From Neobacillus sp. SuZ13 (lineage in GTDB: Bacteria; Bacillota; Bacilli; Bacillales; Cytobacillaceae), in contig NZ_CP126107.1 of assembly GCF_030123365.1 (NCBI RefSeq), positions 3,801,001-3,865,000 of the forward strand: a DNA stretch of 64,000 nucleotides. The letters run 5' to 3'. The translations under genes were made by a program, and so were the position numbers. Position 1 is the first letter of the stretch. Each line of letters starts with the position of its first letter. Positions 17,702 to 27,655 of the stretch are shown in pieces. Under the pieces are notes generated by a model. That model was not told the DNA's origin. It ran no database searches and worked only from the letters and a program-made list of their open reading frames with translations.

Positions 17702-17818
17702 TTTTAAACTCTCCCCTTTTTATCGCATAATTAAAAATCTATTAAAAATAATTATTTCGAAATCCGAAAAAAATGTTACAATACTAATTATTACTTTAAA
17801 TAGATTGAAGGGACCTGA

Positions 17819-18745
17819 ATGAAAAAAAAGCAATGGCTTATATACGGAATGTTGATTTTCGCTACGGCGACATGGGGAAGTGCATTTATTGCCGGAAAAA
17901 TTGCTGTTCAAGACTTTGAACCAGCTACAGTTGCTTTTTTACGTTTTTTAGGAGCTTCTGTCCTATTGTTCCCGCTGATGTGGTTAACTGAAAAAAATCG
18001 GATCAGGCCAACTCTGAAAGACTATAGCTTGTTTGCGGTTTTAGGTTTAACTGGAATTGCTCTCTATAATATTTGCTTTTTTATTGCCACCAAACATGCA
18101 CCTGTAATTAAGAGTTCCTTATTTATTGCGTCAAATCCAGTTTTAATTGTTCTTTTGTCAGGCATCTTTTTAAAAGAGACGATCACCAAGAACCATATTA
18201 TTGGTATGGTGACTGCTCTTATTGGGGTAACTTTTATAATTACAGATGGTCATATACTTTCTCTGGTGGAGATAGGCTTTGAAACGATCGATTTTGTTTT
18301 ACTTGGTGCGGTGATTTGTTGGGCTTTGTACAGCGTCGTTGGCAAAGTGGTTTTAAAAAAATTTAGTTCAGTCGAATCCACTACTTATGCCGTAGCTTTT
18401 GGTACATTATTTTTATTACCATTTGCATTAGTGGAAACCACATGGAAAGATGTACAGCATGCTGACATTTCAACCTGGATAGCCATCGCCCACATGAGTA
18501 TTTTCGTAACAGTGGTAGCATTTATCATGTATTATTACGGGATCAAGGAAATTGGCGCGGCAAAAGCTTCGATTTTTATTAATGTCATGCCAGTATCGGC
18601 CGTCTTGATGGCAACCATCTTTTTAAATGAAACCTTCACTTTGGCTCACGGAATTGGAGCAGCCTTTGTCCTATCTGGTGTTTATATTGGAACAAATACC
18701 AAGATATTTAAGAAAAAAATAAGTACGTTTAAGCGTGCTATTTAA
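17819..18745 (+). CDS. EamA/DMT family transporter
   Basis: The 308-residue protein has ten hydrophobic helices as two EamA repeats, with family features ATWGSAFIAGKIA near the start and GIKEIGAAKASIFINVMPV before the last pair of helices. Members export amino acids and other metabolites. It lies beyond two small membrane genes from the MocR regulator; MocR/EamA pairing is common in firmicutes, so regulation by that protein is plausible. Confidence 0.85.
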   Translation: MKKKQWLIYGMLIFATATWGSAFIAGKIAVQDFEPATVAFLRFLGASVLLFPLMWLTEKNRIRPTLKDYSLFAVLGLTGIALYNICFFIATKHAPVIKSSLFIASNPVLIVLLSGIFLKETITKNHIIGMVTALIGVTFIITDGHILSLVEIGFETIDFVLLGAVICWALYSVVGKVVLKKFSSVESTTYAVAFGTLFLLPFALVETTWKDVQHADISTWIAIAHMSIFVTVVAFIMYYYGIKEIGAAKASIFINVMPVSAVLMATIFLNETFTLAHGIGAAFVLSGVYIGTNTKIFKKKISTFKRAI

Positions 18746-18762
18746 TTAAAATACTCGCGTAA

Positions 18763-18795
18763 AAGGACTTACCAATTTGGTTAGTCCTTTTTTTA
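18763..18795 (+). terminator. Intrinsic terminator
   Basis: AAGGACTTACC and GGTTAGTCCTT form a stem with one mismatch, followed by seven T residues, after the EamA gene. Confidence 0.85.
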
Positions 18796-18876
18796 ACAAG
18801 CACTTTATTACTAAAAAAGTGTACCTTAAAGTATAATAATGTATATAAAATAGCATCTTGAGAAGGAGCATGCTTT

Positions 18877-19557
18877 ATGGGTTTTATCGTTTATTTTATT
18901 CTAATCATGATAATTCCAATATTTGTGCAGATGTATTTAAGGAGTACCTACTCTAAATTTTTGAAAGTAGGAGCATCTTCGGGTTTAACGGGTGCCCAGG
19001 CCGCTAGAAGAATCTTGGATCAAAATGGCCTATACGATGTATCGGTCGAAGAAGTGAGAGGCCACTTATCGGACCACTACGATCCAAGAAGTAGAAGTGT
19101 TAGGCTTTCCTCAACGAACTACCATGGGACCTCGATTGCTTCGATATCCGTTGCCATTCACGAGGTTGGCCATTGTTTTCAACAAAAGGATGGTTATGTA
19201 CCTTTACGTGTAAGACATGCATTGGTACCTGTCGCAAATATTGGCTCAAATTTTTCATTTATCTTGATCTTAATCGGTATTCTTTTATCCTCTGCCAACT
19301 TTTTATTACTTGGAATTATCGCTATGGGCGCTGCAGTCCTTTTTCAGGTGGTTACGTTACCTGTCGAATTCAATGCAAGTTCCAGAGCTCTGGATGTAAT
19401 GGTTGGTTCTGGTCTGATTAGAAATGAGGAAGAGTATCGAGCGAAAAAAGTACTAAATGCGGCTGCGCTAACGTATGTTGCAGCAACTGTAGTAGCAGTA
19501 GCAGAATTACTCCGTTTTGTACTCATGTTTACTGGAATGCAAAATAGTGATGATTAA
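18877..19557 (+). CDS. YugP-type membrane zinc metallopeptidase
   Basis: The 226-residue protein has an N-terminal membrane helix, the zinc-protease motif HEVGH at 95-99 and two further membrane regions around 115-155 and 200-220. The segment PVEFNASSRALDVM (about 167-180) carries the Glu expected as third zinc ligand. This matches the Zn_peptidase_2 family; the natural substrate is unknown. AAGGAG precedes the ATG by eight bases and a strong terminator follows. Monocistronic. Confidence 0.88.
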   Translation: MGFIVYFILIMIIPIFVQMYLRSTYSKFLKVGASSGLTGAQAARRILDQNGLYDVSVEEVRGHLSDHYDPRSRSVRLSSTNYHGTSIASISVAIHEVGHCFQQKDGYVPLRVRHALVPVANIGSNFSFILILIGILLSSANFLLLGIIAMGAAVLFQVVTLPVEFNASSRALDVMVGSGLIRNEEEYRAKKVLNAAALTYVAATVVAVAELLRFVLMFTGMQNSDD

Positions 19558-19563
19558 GAATAA

Positions 19564-19598
19564 AAAATAAGACTCCCGCGGTGGAGTCTTATTTTTTG
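19564..19598. terminator. Intrinsic terminator, usable in both directions
   Basis: AAATAAGACTCC and GGAGTCTTATTT form a 12-bp stem around a six-base loop, with T-runs on either strand, between YugP and a minus-strand small gene. Confidence 0.85.
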
Positions 19599-19607
19599 TT
19601 TCAGTTA

Positions 19608-19763
19608 TTAGGATTTTTCTGATGTGATGTCGTTATATGGCAAGATCAGTTTTTCCAGCCTACTATAATCCATGGAACTAATTTCCTCCATTAATCTCGG
19701 AATTGCTTTTTCAGGATAGCCATAATCAAGAAGTAGTTTTCGCTTTTTTTCTAATTGGTCCAC
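19608..19763 (-). CDS. Small hypothetical protein (51 aa)
   Basis: A GTG start with AGGGGAG eight bases upstream opens a 51-residue frame: a basic helical start (DQLEKKRKLLLDYGYPEKA) and a mixed remainder. No membrane segment or Cys pair. It ends next to the terminator shared with YugP. Family not recognised; the good ribosome site and tight spacing support it as real. Confidence 0.6.
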   Translation of the reverse strand: MDQLEKKRKLLLDYGYPEKAIPRLMEEISSMDYSRLEKLILPYNDITSEKS

Positions 19764-20093
19764 GCTAATATCTCCCCTAATCTGTGTTGTGATTATTCCT
19801 TTAAAGAAACATTATCATTTTCACATTTTGCCCGAGACCTACATGTTATATGAATTCTTTTTTTCACAAGTTTACATAATGTTATTATAATTAATTAATA
19901 TGCAAATCTTGCCTATATTTTCTTGACGGTGTGTCTGTACTCAGATTTGACTAAGAATATCCTGTAACTATATAATAAATCCCCATCAATAATTAATGTT
20001 ACTGTTTAAGTGTGTTTTGCATTAGGTTTTTCTTGGAACATGTTATACTTTGCTGTAGAAATATCTGTGAAAGAATTTTTGGGAGCGTGTTAT

Positions 20094-20873
20094 ATGAATT
20101 ACAAGGTTGTCATCTTAGATATAGACGGAACCATCCTCCCGCATGGAAAAACACTGAGTCATGCCACAAAGGATGCCATTCAGAGGTTAAAAGAGAATCA
20201 GACCAAAGTGATAATTGCTACCGGGAGAGCACCATATTTTACAGAGTCAATTATTCAAGAAACTGGGGTCGACTCGATGGTCTTTTTTAATGGCTCATTT
20301 GCCTTCCATGAAGGAAAAGAAATATATAAGAGTTCGATTGATAAACAAGTACTAGAAAGAGTCCATCAAATATCCAATGACTTTCAACATCCGCTGACAT
20401 ATTTAGGCGATTCAAGCTTTAAAGTTACTCATTTAGATCATCCCTTCGTCGTAGAAGCTTACGAGCATGACCCATGGAAACCGGAGCTTGCCCCGCCGCA
20501 ATATTGGAAAGACCAAGATATTTATCAAATCTTCCTTCATTGCGATCTGGAAGAGGAATTATCCTATCAGTCAAAGGTTCCAGAACTGGATTTCCGCAGA
20601 TGGAGTTCAGGGGCACGTACGTGTGATGTGAATTTGTCTAATTCAAACAAAGCAGTGGGAATTAGTAAATTATTAGAAAAACTTGGGATTGCACCTGATG
20701 AGGCCGTTGCCTTTGGCGATGGTTTAAATGATATGGAAATGCTGTCACTAGTCGGAATGGGAGTCGCCATGGGAAATGCCCGTGATGAATTGAAAGCAGT
20801 GGCCAATATGGTCACACTCTCCGCCGAAGAAGACGGTGTCCGCTACGGATTAGAGCGTCTCGGTTTAATTTAA
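20094..20873 (+). CDS. Cof-type HAD-IIB phosphatase
   Basis: The 259-residue protein has the HAD nucleophile motif VILDIDGTI at 5-13, motif II ATGR, and motif IV GDGLNDMEML with the Cof cap between. Such enzymes dephosphorylate small phosphorylated metabolites such as sugar phosphates, FMN or PLP. A longer frame begins at 20010, but the conserved core starts at the ATG at 20094 with GGGAG nine bases upstream. Confidence 0.87.
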   Translation: MNYKVVILDIDGTILPHGKTLSHATKDAIQRLKENQTKVIIATGRAPYFTESIIQETGVDSMVFFNGSFAFHEGKEIYKSSIDKQVLERVHQISNDFQHPLTYLGDSSFKVTHLDHPFVVEAYEHDPWKPELAPPQYWKDQDIYQIFLHCDLEEELSYQSKVPELDFRRWSSGARTCDVNLSNSNKAVGISKLLEKLGIAPDEAVAFGDGLNDMEMLSLVGMGVAMGNARDELKAVANMVTLSAEEDGVRYGLERLGLI

Positions 20874-20921
20874 ACCGAGCGCTACTATAGTTTTGATATG
20901 GGAGAAAAGGAGTGAGAAGTC

Positions 20922-21449
20922 GTGAATTTAACATATGAAGTAATCCCGGACGAAGAAATAGAATATTGCCGAGAATTATGCAATGAACTAATGGCTTTTC
21001 AAAAGGCGAAAGCTTCCATAACACCTGAACTGTTTGATAGCATGAATTTTGACACCCGGATGGTTCCTTCGATAAATAGCGCCATTCACAATTACATCGT
21101 AATTGTGAAAGATAATAATCAAATCGTTGGGTATGTCTATTCAAATATCTCACCCAAAGAGTCATATTCTAATGAATTTGCTACCTTTTTTGATCTTTCT
21201 TCGGTTCATAGACCAAATGTTGGTTGTTTATCGCAATTTTATATTAAGGACGAGTATCGGAAGTATGGGGTGGGGTCTACACTTTTCAAGATGGCGATGG
21301 AGTGGTTAAAACAATTTGATGAGGTTGAAGATTATTTTATCTTTGTCTCTAACGGCAATGATGAAGCACTGGAATTTTATAAACGCAAGGGGTTTTCGGT
21401 CAGTCATGAGATCTTGGACGGGTTTATAACAGTGTTACGAAGTAACTAG
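20922..21449 (+). CDS. GNAT family N-acetyltransferase
   Basis: A 175-residue acetyltransferase with the acetyl-CoA pyrophosphate loop YRKYGVGSTLFKMAMEWL and a downstream NDEALEFYKRKGF helix, both typical of GNAT motifs A and B. It starts with GTG behind AGGAG, 48 bases after the HAD gene, and is likely cotranscribed with it. Acceptor unknown. Confidence 0.83.
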   Translation: MNLTYEVIPDEEIEYCRELCNELMAFQKAKASITPELFDSMNFDTRMVPSINSAIHNYIVIVKDNNQIVGYVYSNISPKESYSNEFATFFDLSSVHRPNVGCLSQFYIKDEYRKYGVGSTLFKMAMEWLKQFDEVEDYFIFVSNGNDEALEFYKRKGFSVSHEILDGFITVLRSN

Positions 21450-21456
21450 AAACTAT

Positions 21457-21504
21457 AAAAGCTTGTAGGATTGGGTCCATATGGATGTAATCTACAAGCT
21501 TTTT
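21457..21504 (+). terminator. Intrinsic terminator
   Basis: AAAAGCTTGTAG and CTACAAGCTTTT form a 12-bp stem with a longer loop, ending the HAD-GNAT transcript; it works on both strands. Confidence 0.8.
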
Positions 21505-21515
21505 GTATGTACTTA

Positions 21516-21821
21516 TTACAGCCATCCCTCAGCAATCGAGCTGTTATCAGCAATGGTGAAAGCTGCATTAGTGATGGCTTGGGCTAATGTGTCGCCCGTT
21601 TCACATATGTTATTAAAGCAAACTTCAGTGACCCCATTGGTTGTATAAGTAAAACCGAAGTCTTTTAATTTTTCTACGATGAGCATCGCATGGTCAAGAT
21701 TCTGTTCTGGTTGAAAATCAGCAACTGAAATAAATGTCCCCTTTTCAAAATCAAACCATCTGTCCCATCTATTTAACTTCCAACCTAGTATTCTCCGAGC
21801 GATAATTTCCACTTGGTTCAT
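21516..21821 (-). CDS. Hypothetical protein, possibly Phage ABA sandwich (BC1872-like) domain
   Basis: The 101-residue protein has IARRILGWKLN then WDRWFDFEKGTFISVADFQP and a C-terminal helix TLAQAITNAAF. This order resembles small phage-derived BC1872-type proteins that act in annealing or are of unknown role. No other phage gene lies nearby, so it would be a stray copy. AGGAG precedes the ATG. The assignment is tentative. Confidence 0.5.
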   Translation of the reverse strand: MNQVEIIARRILGWKLNRWDRWFDFEKGTFISVADFQPEQNLDHAMLIVEKLKDFGFTYTTNGVTEVCFNNICETGDTLAQAITNAAFTIADNSSIAEGWL

Positions 21822-22012
21822 TTCTTTCTGGCTCCTTTTCTTTGTATTTTTCTATTGTACCATTTCCACTGTGTCTGGCCACCGTAATAATTTTCAATTT
21901 AGTGACACTTCAAAGTGTGTACAGATTATGGATGCCGGATTTTTAAATGAAGGAGACAGTTAGGTCGTCAATCATAGTGACTGACGACCCAATTTTGATG
22001 GAGCACAACTTT

Positions 22013-22999
<987 letters not shown>

Positions 23000-23231
23000 C
23001 CTTTACCATCCTCTCATGATTATCCTTCTTTGTGACAACAACGTATTTATGCTGTACATGTTTCCTTTCTTTTAACCTAGATCCCTTTATTTATGTAAGG
23101 CTTAGTCTGTATTAACATAATTATATCAACTTGAAGAATTTTCCACCAACAAAACACTATTTGGGGTTACTTTTCTTCCTCTAATTCATTATGGTCTTGG
23201 TAAAATTGGACGGCCACCCCGCCACACAAAA

Positions 23232-23258
23232 AAGGACTACCTCCCTTGAGCTAGTCCT
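23232..23258 (-). terminator. Intrinsic terminator after the cysteine desulfurase
   Basis: AGGACTA and TAGTCCT pair on the minus strand and run into six T residues. Confidence 0.8.
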
Positions 23259-23269
23259 CTTCCATTATT

Positions 23270-24385
23270 TTACAGAATCCGTTTAATTGATTCCACAACT
23301 TGGTCAATCTCGTCTTTTGTCGTATACCTTCCTAAACTAAAGCGGATGGCACCCATTCCAACTTCTTCAGAAACACCCATTTCCTTTAAAACCGGGGATA
23401 GTTCAATACTGCCGGCATGACAGGCTGATCCTGTGGAAGCAGCTAACTGAGGGATCGCATCTAACAGCGCCTGACCCACTCTTCCCACAAAACTGACATT
23501 TAAGGTATTAGGCAGGCGGTCCTTCGGATGGCCATTCAATACTACCTGATTGCCTATCTTCTCCTTTAATTGTATCCAAAAATAATCGGTTAAATCTTTT
23601 ATACCACAATCTTCTACGTGTTGTTTAGCCATCTCACAGGCCTTTCCTAAGCCCACCGCTAATAAAGTATTTTCGGTACCTGCCCTAAGGCCAAACTCAT
23701 GGCCCGCTCCATGGATAAGTGGTTCTAGATGGAATCCCTCTCGTATATACAACGCGCCAATTCCTTTTGGTGCATAAAGTTTATGGCCGGCAATCGTTAG
23801 CATATCCACTTTCAAATCATTCACATTCACCGGAACTTTTCCAACCGATTGGGAAGCATCCGTATGAAAAGCAAGCCCAAATTGTTGAGCTAATTCCCCT
23901 ATCTCCTTTATTGGCTGCAAAGTACCAGTTTCATTATTTGAGTGCATAATTGAAATCAAAATGGTTTCTTCGGTAATTTCTTTTTTTATTGCTTCTAGTG
24001 TAACCTTCCCATCCCGATCAACGTCTACATAGGTGACCTTTGCCCCAATTTGTTCAAGAAATTTGCAAGGATTCATAATCGCAGGATGTTCAATTTTAGA
24101 AGTAATGATATGATTGCCTTTATGCCGATTTTTAAAATAATATCCTTTTAATGCCAGGTTATTGGCTTCACTGCCCCCGCTTGTAAAAATAACCTCTCTA
24201 GGAGAGCAGCCAATTAATTCAGCCACTTGTGTTCGGGCTTGAAGTAATAATTCTTTTACGGGTAACCCTGCCCAGTGTAAGGCCGACGGGTTACCATAAA
24301 ATTGATCTAACAATGGCTTCATTGCCTCGGCTACTTCAGGAGAAATCGGTGTACTAGCATTGTAATCAAGATAAATTTTTTCCAT
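23270..24385 (-). CDS. Cysteine desulfurase, NifS/IscS family
   Basis: This PLP enzyme removes sulfur from cysteine for iron-sulfur clusters or thio-modified tRNA. It has 371 residues from the ATG at 24385. The PLP lysine is K202 in AGHKLYAPKG and the catalytic Cys is C322 in STGSACHAG. An in-frame TTG one codon upstream is also possible; a longer frame from 24433 overlaps the previous gene and is not used. No IscU or ThiI/MnmA gene is adjacent, so the sulfur acceptor is unclear. It is cotranscribed with the glutamine amidotransferase upstream. Confidence 0.87.
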   Translation of the reverse strand: MEKIYLDYNASTPISPEVAEAMKPLLDQFYGNPSALHWAGLPVKELLLQARTQVAELIGCSPREVIFTSGGSEANNLALKGYYFKNRHKGNHIITSKIEHPAIMNPCKFLEQIGAKVTYVDVDRDGKVTLEAIKKEITEETILISIMHSNNETGTLQPIKEIGELAQQFGLAFHTDASQSVGKVPVNVNDLKVDMLTIAGHKLYAPKGIGALYIREGFHLEPLIHGAGHEFGLRAGTENTLLAVGLGKACEMAKQHVEDCGIKDLTDYFWIQLKEKIGNQVVLNGHPKDRLPNTLNVSFVGRVGQALLDAIPQLAASTGSACHAGSIELSPVLKEMGVSEEVGMGAIRFSLGRYTTKDEIDQVVESIKRIL

Positions 24386-24407
24386 CAATTGATCTATTCC
24401 TCTCCCC

Positions 24408-25142
24408 TTAGATAGAAACTGGAACTTTAACACAGCTGTTTATAAATTCTTTGAACACATTATTCATTTCATGGTTCGTACTCGCCATCGATTCAGGATG
24501 CCACTGAACACCAACTGTAAATGTGGTTGGATAGATATACTCCACTGCTTCAACAATCCCATCGGATGATTGAGCAACAACTCGAAGGTCATTGGCCACC
24601 TTATCAATGGCTTGATGATGGAGACTATTCACACGTACTCGTTCAGAACCGACCATTTCGAATAATTTACTATCGGTGGCGATGGTCACCCAGTGAGTAT
24701 CTCTGCTTCTATCAATTTTCTGGTTGTGTTGGATTGGTTCCTTGACTTGACTTGGGATGTCCTGGATTAACGTACCACCAAGGGCAACATTTAAAATTTG
24801 AACGCCTCTGCAAATGGCAAGGATCGGAATATTGTTTTTAAGCGCATATCTCACCATCGCGATCTCTGCCACGTCTCGCTCTGGAGTAGTTGGACCTAAT
24901 TGTTGATGGGGATCCTGGCCAAAAAGTTTTGGGTCAACATCCTCTCCTCCACTGAGAATAATACCATCGCATAAGGCAATCGTTTCTAATGCAATCTCAG
25001 GATTAATATAGGGAAGAACGATAGGTATTCCACCATTGGCAGCAACACTTTTATGATAATCATGGTGCACATAGACACCTTCCATATATTCGTTATGTTT
25101 TACATAGGCACCTGTAATGCCGATAACTGGTTTTTTGCTCAT
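24408..25142 (-). CDS. Gamma-glutamyl-gamma-aminobutyrate hydrolase-like class I amidotransferase
   Basis: A 244-residue class I glutamine amidotransferase fold: nucleophile C111 in LAICRGVQ, with H215 and E217 in QWHPES completing the triad. GILSGGEDVDP-like segment at about 61-71 (IILSGGEDVDP) is typical of the PuuD group, which splits gamma-glutamyl amides in putrescine breakdown. No other puu genes are near, so the substrate is open. It precedes the cysteine desulfurase by 22 bases. Confidence 0.82.
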   Translation of the reverse strand: MSKKPVIGITGAYVKHNEYMEGVYVHHDYHKSVAANGGIPIVLPYINPEIALETIALCDGIILSGGEDVDPKLFGQDPHQQLGPTTPERDVAEIAMVRYALKNNIPILAICRGVQILNVALGGTLIQDIPSQVKEPIQHNQKIDRSRDTHWVTIATDSKLFEMVGSERVRVNSLHHQAIDKVANDLRVVAQSSDGIVEAVEYIYPTTFTVGVQWHPESMASTNHEMNNVFKEFINSCVKVPVSI

Positions 25143-25326
25143 ATTTTTTCCCCCTTAACAAGCTAACATCATTATTTTATCATAATCATTCTATAAGATT
25201 GTATTTTTGCAAAAGCTACTATTTAGAACTTCAAAAAAAATTTACATAAACTTCAATTGATCTTCATAGATTACTATGTATGGCTTATATAAAATAATAT
25301 AAAGATTGTCAAAGGATGGAGATAAA

Positions 25327-25464
25327 ATGGAGTATGTTCTTTACAATGGCAAGAAATATTTAATCCTTTATAAGTACACGTCGGGATTTTGCGAAATTAA
25401 GGAAGTCAATAGTCTACATAATATACAATTGGTTCATTCATCCGAATTAACAAATTTACATTAA
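25327..25464 (+). CDS. Small hypothetical protein (45 aa)
   Basis: ATG with GGATGGAG five bases upstream opens a 45-codon frame (MEYVLYNGKKYLILYKYTSG...) that ends two bases before a strong terminator. The N-terminal half is rich in Tyr and beta-prone residues, like short KOW/SH3-like or phage-derived proteins, but no family was recognised. Confidence 0.6.
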   Translation: MEYVLYNGKKYLILYKYTSGFCEIKEVNSLHNIQLVHSSELTNLH

Positions 25465-25505
25465 AAAAGCTGAAAAAGGGTATGTACCCTTTTTCAGCTT
25501 TTTTT
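25464..25505. terminator. Strong bidirectional terminator
   Basis: AAAAAGCTGAAAAAGGGTA pairs with TACCCTTTTTCAGCTTTTT across a two-base loop, with T-runs on both strands, between convergent genes. Confidence 0.9.
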
Positions 25506-25507
25506 AC

Positions 25508-26305
25508 TTAATTGTTGGCGACAATAGAAGAGATGATATGCCGCGAATTCCATTCTCCTTCAGAAAAAGCAATGATTGGGTACCTTTTTGGAAAAAGCAT
25601 TTGTGTAATTTCATCAATGGAGCGGCCTTCTTTGTATAGATTTTCTACTTTGCCAGATAAATTCTCAAGGTAATCTAATTTTTGTATCATCCTGCTTTTT
25701 CCATCCTTAATATAACCACTATGACAACAAAACAGCGATTGAAAATTAAGACTGAGCAGTGTGCGAATGGAATTGATGATCACTGGAATAGATTCGCTAT
25801 CCATAATGACCTTCGTTCTCGTTGTAACGAACAAATCTCCTGAAAATAACCGGCCGGATTCTTCATGAAAAAATGAGACATGATCCTCGGCATGCCCTGG
25901 TGTATAGATGACTTTCCATTCTTGATTGCGTGATTGAATTTTCTCCCCAAGTGGCAAGGCATCAAAGGCCGTTCGCACCCCCCAGGTAAGTTGTCGATAC
26001 TTTGGATAGGGACAATGCTGATTGCAAATAGAAATACCGTTTGGATGAACAAAGATTGGCACCTGTTTATGCTTTTGGATCCATGGCGCTAAACCCGAGT
26101 GGTCTTCATGGCTATGCGTTAATGACACCAAATCAAAATCATGCTGCTCATAAATTGGAATCAATTCTGTTTCAAGGCATTGGGTCCCTGTATCAATTAG
26201 CATTCCATCAACCAAAAAAGAATAAACCGTTCCTAATTTGATACCCGAGCTTTGAACATTCCCCTCTATGCATATAACGTCCTCATTTGTAAACACGTTT
26301 ACCAT
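25508..26305 (-). CDS. MBL-fold metallo-hydrolase
   Basis: A 265-residue metallo-beta-lactamase fold with the metal-binding motif THSHEDHSG (about 63-71), later TPGHAEDHVSF and FSGDLF with the bridging Asp. The dinuclear metal centre hydrolyses esters or thioesters; the actual substrate is unknown. The ATG at 26305 is used because GGAGG stands ten bases upstream; a TTG at 26314 would be one base from it. Confidence 0.83.
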   Translation of the reverse strand: MVNVFTNEDVICIEGNVQSSGIKLGTVYSFLVDGMLIDTGTQCLETELIPIYEQHDFDLVSLTHSHEDHSGLAPWIQKHKQVPIFVHPNGISICNQHCPYPKYRQLTWGVRTAFDALPLGEKIQSRNQEWKVIYTPGHAEDHVSFFHEESGRLFSGDLFVTTRTKVIMDSESIPVIINSIRTLLSLNFQSLFCCHSGYIKDGKSRMIQKLDYLENLSGKVENLYKEGRSIDEITQMLFPKRYPIIAFSEGEWNSRHIISSIVANN

Positions 26306-26464
26306 AATCGACAATCCTCCTTTTTTGAATTTTCTAAATAATTACTACAACTGTATCGAAAAATGAATGAATAATCAATCATATTTTCTTGAAGAAATTT
26401 ACACCTACGAATGAATATTTCGCCACATTTTCTCAAATTATATGATAAAAAAGGTGGGGTTCTC

Positions 26465-26701
26465 ATGAATAATTGGCATCTGATTTTGGCCGGAATTGTC
26501 TTGTTAGTCTTAATTGTCGGGTTAGTTGTTACATTGGGTACTGGTAGAATGGTAAGTACTAAATCGGGGGAATTTGATACTCCAATTAATGAAGGCACAC
26601 AAAGACATCCTTATTTATTGAATCCAGTTTTTCTTGTCTGGATTATCGCAATGACAGCTATCATCATTTATATCATCTATCTTGGCTTTAATTACTATTG
26701 A
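26465..26701 (+). CDS. Small membrane protein, two helices
   Basis: A 78-residue protein with a hydrophobic helix at 5-27, a polar loop (STKSGEFDTPINEGTQRHP) and a second helix at 53-75. GGTGGGG precedes the ATG at 26465; an upstream frame from 26411 adds an unlikely extension. No family recognised. Confidence 0.6.
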   Translation: MNNWHLILAGIVLLVLIVGLVVTLGTGRMVSTKSGEFDTPINEGTQRHPYLLNPVFLVWIIAMTAIIIYIIYLGFNYY

Positions 26702-26711
26702 AAAAAAATCA

Positions 26712-26757
26712 AGCGAAAGGACCTCGATTTTCTGGAGGTACCTTTCGCTGCTTTTGT
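26712..26757. terminator. Bidirectional intrinsic terminator
   Basis: AGCGAAAGG with ACCTC pairs with GAGG and CCTTTCGCT; T-rich runs flank it on both strands between convergent genes. Confidence 0.8.
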
Positions 26758-26758
26758 T

Positions 26759-27013
26759 TTATTCTGCTGGAGCATGTTCCACGGCGATTTGGTATGCATC
26801 CAATATCGCTTCACTTTCGGAAGGATCATTAATACCAACTAAATCTTGATTCCCTTCCTCTCCTTCTATTTTCATAACGATGGTTTCATCCTCAGCCTTT
26901 AATAACGCATAGGATTCATCCTCCATATCAAACAATGCTTCAACAGCATATTCTTTAAGATTCCCTTGATTATCTTCGATCGTTATAAAATCACGTGGTT
27001 CATCACGTTTCAT
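26759..27013 (-). CDS. DUF1292 family protein (YrzB-like)
   Basis: An 84-residue acidic protein with the DUF1292 order: FITIEDNQGNLKEYAVEALFD, then YALLKAEDE and an acidic C-terminal helix. B. subtilis YrzB is the known relative and has no firm function. GAGG is nine bases before the ATG. Confidence 0.85.
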   Translation of the reverse strand: MKRDEPRDFITIEDNQGNLKEYAVEALFDMEDESYALLKAEDETIVMKIEGEEGNQDLVGINDPSESEAILDAYQIAVEHAPAE

Positions 27014-27137
27014 CGAATCTCACCTCAACATTTATTGTTCCCTTTAAAAAGAATAGGTTAGATGGAAATTTATACTTTTTACTATCAAAAGGAAATTGGG
27101 CAAACTAAAAATACTAGCCTTGAGTAAGGAGACCATT

Positions 27138-27518
27138 ATGGCAGACAAAATTATTGAAACCATTTCACCAGAAATGCAACAAGAAATTGAACGGGTTATC
27201 ATGCATATGACTTTCACGAAAAATTTTCGCTCAGCTACTGCTGAAGAGTGGTATCTTTTCTTGCCCGGCTACCAAGATCCACGATCAGGCGGGGCAGCTG
27301 GAAAAGCCATGATTCATTATAATCTATACGGAAATCGAGAAATTTTTATTAATACTACAGTGATTTTTGACGATCCTGCGCTACATAAACCTAATGCTCA
27401 CCCGCTCGTCTACGCGATTGCGGATGAACTGATTAATCGGCTCGTTGGTTATGCTGACACCCTGCTTTCAGTTCATGCCGGTGAAAATTCATATGATGCT
27501 GAGTATAAACAGAAATAA
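27138..27518 (+). CDS. Hypothetical soluble protein (126 aa)
   Basis: The frame is open from 27096, but AAGGAG six bases before the ATG at 27138 fixes the start (MADKIIETISPEMQQEIERV). The protein is mixed alpha/beta without membrane segments. RSATAEEWYLFLPGYQDPR and HPLVYAIADELINRLVGYA look conserved. No family was recognised. Confidence 0.65.
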   Translation: MADKIIETISPEMQQEIERVIMHMTFTKNFRSATAEEWYLFLPGYQDPRSGGAAGKAMIHYNLYGNREIFINTTVIFDDPALHKPNAHPLVYAIADELINRLVGYADTLLSVHAGENSYDAEYKQK

Positions 27519-27655
27519 ATGTTTAGAACTAGAATTATGTGGCTTATAAGCGTGAACAAGTTTTGAATTTTTCGACATTATTCTATATAAACTGCTTTTC
27601 TTTCTTGTTAAAATAATAAACAAATATCAACCTTCAAAAAGAAAGAGGTTTAAGT

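Noticed and set aside
20010..20093. Longer start for the HAD phosphatase
   Set aside because: The extension has no ribosome site and precedes the conserved HAD strand; the ATG at 20094 has one.
21963..21989. Inverted repeat GGTCGTCA/TGACGACC after the aldo/keto reductase as terminator
   Set aside because: There is no T-run after it on the minus strand.
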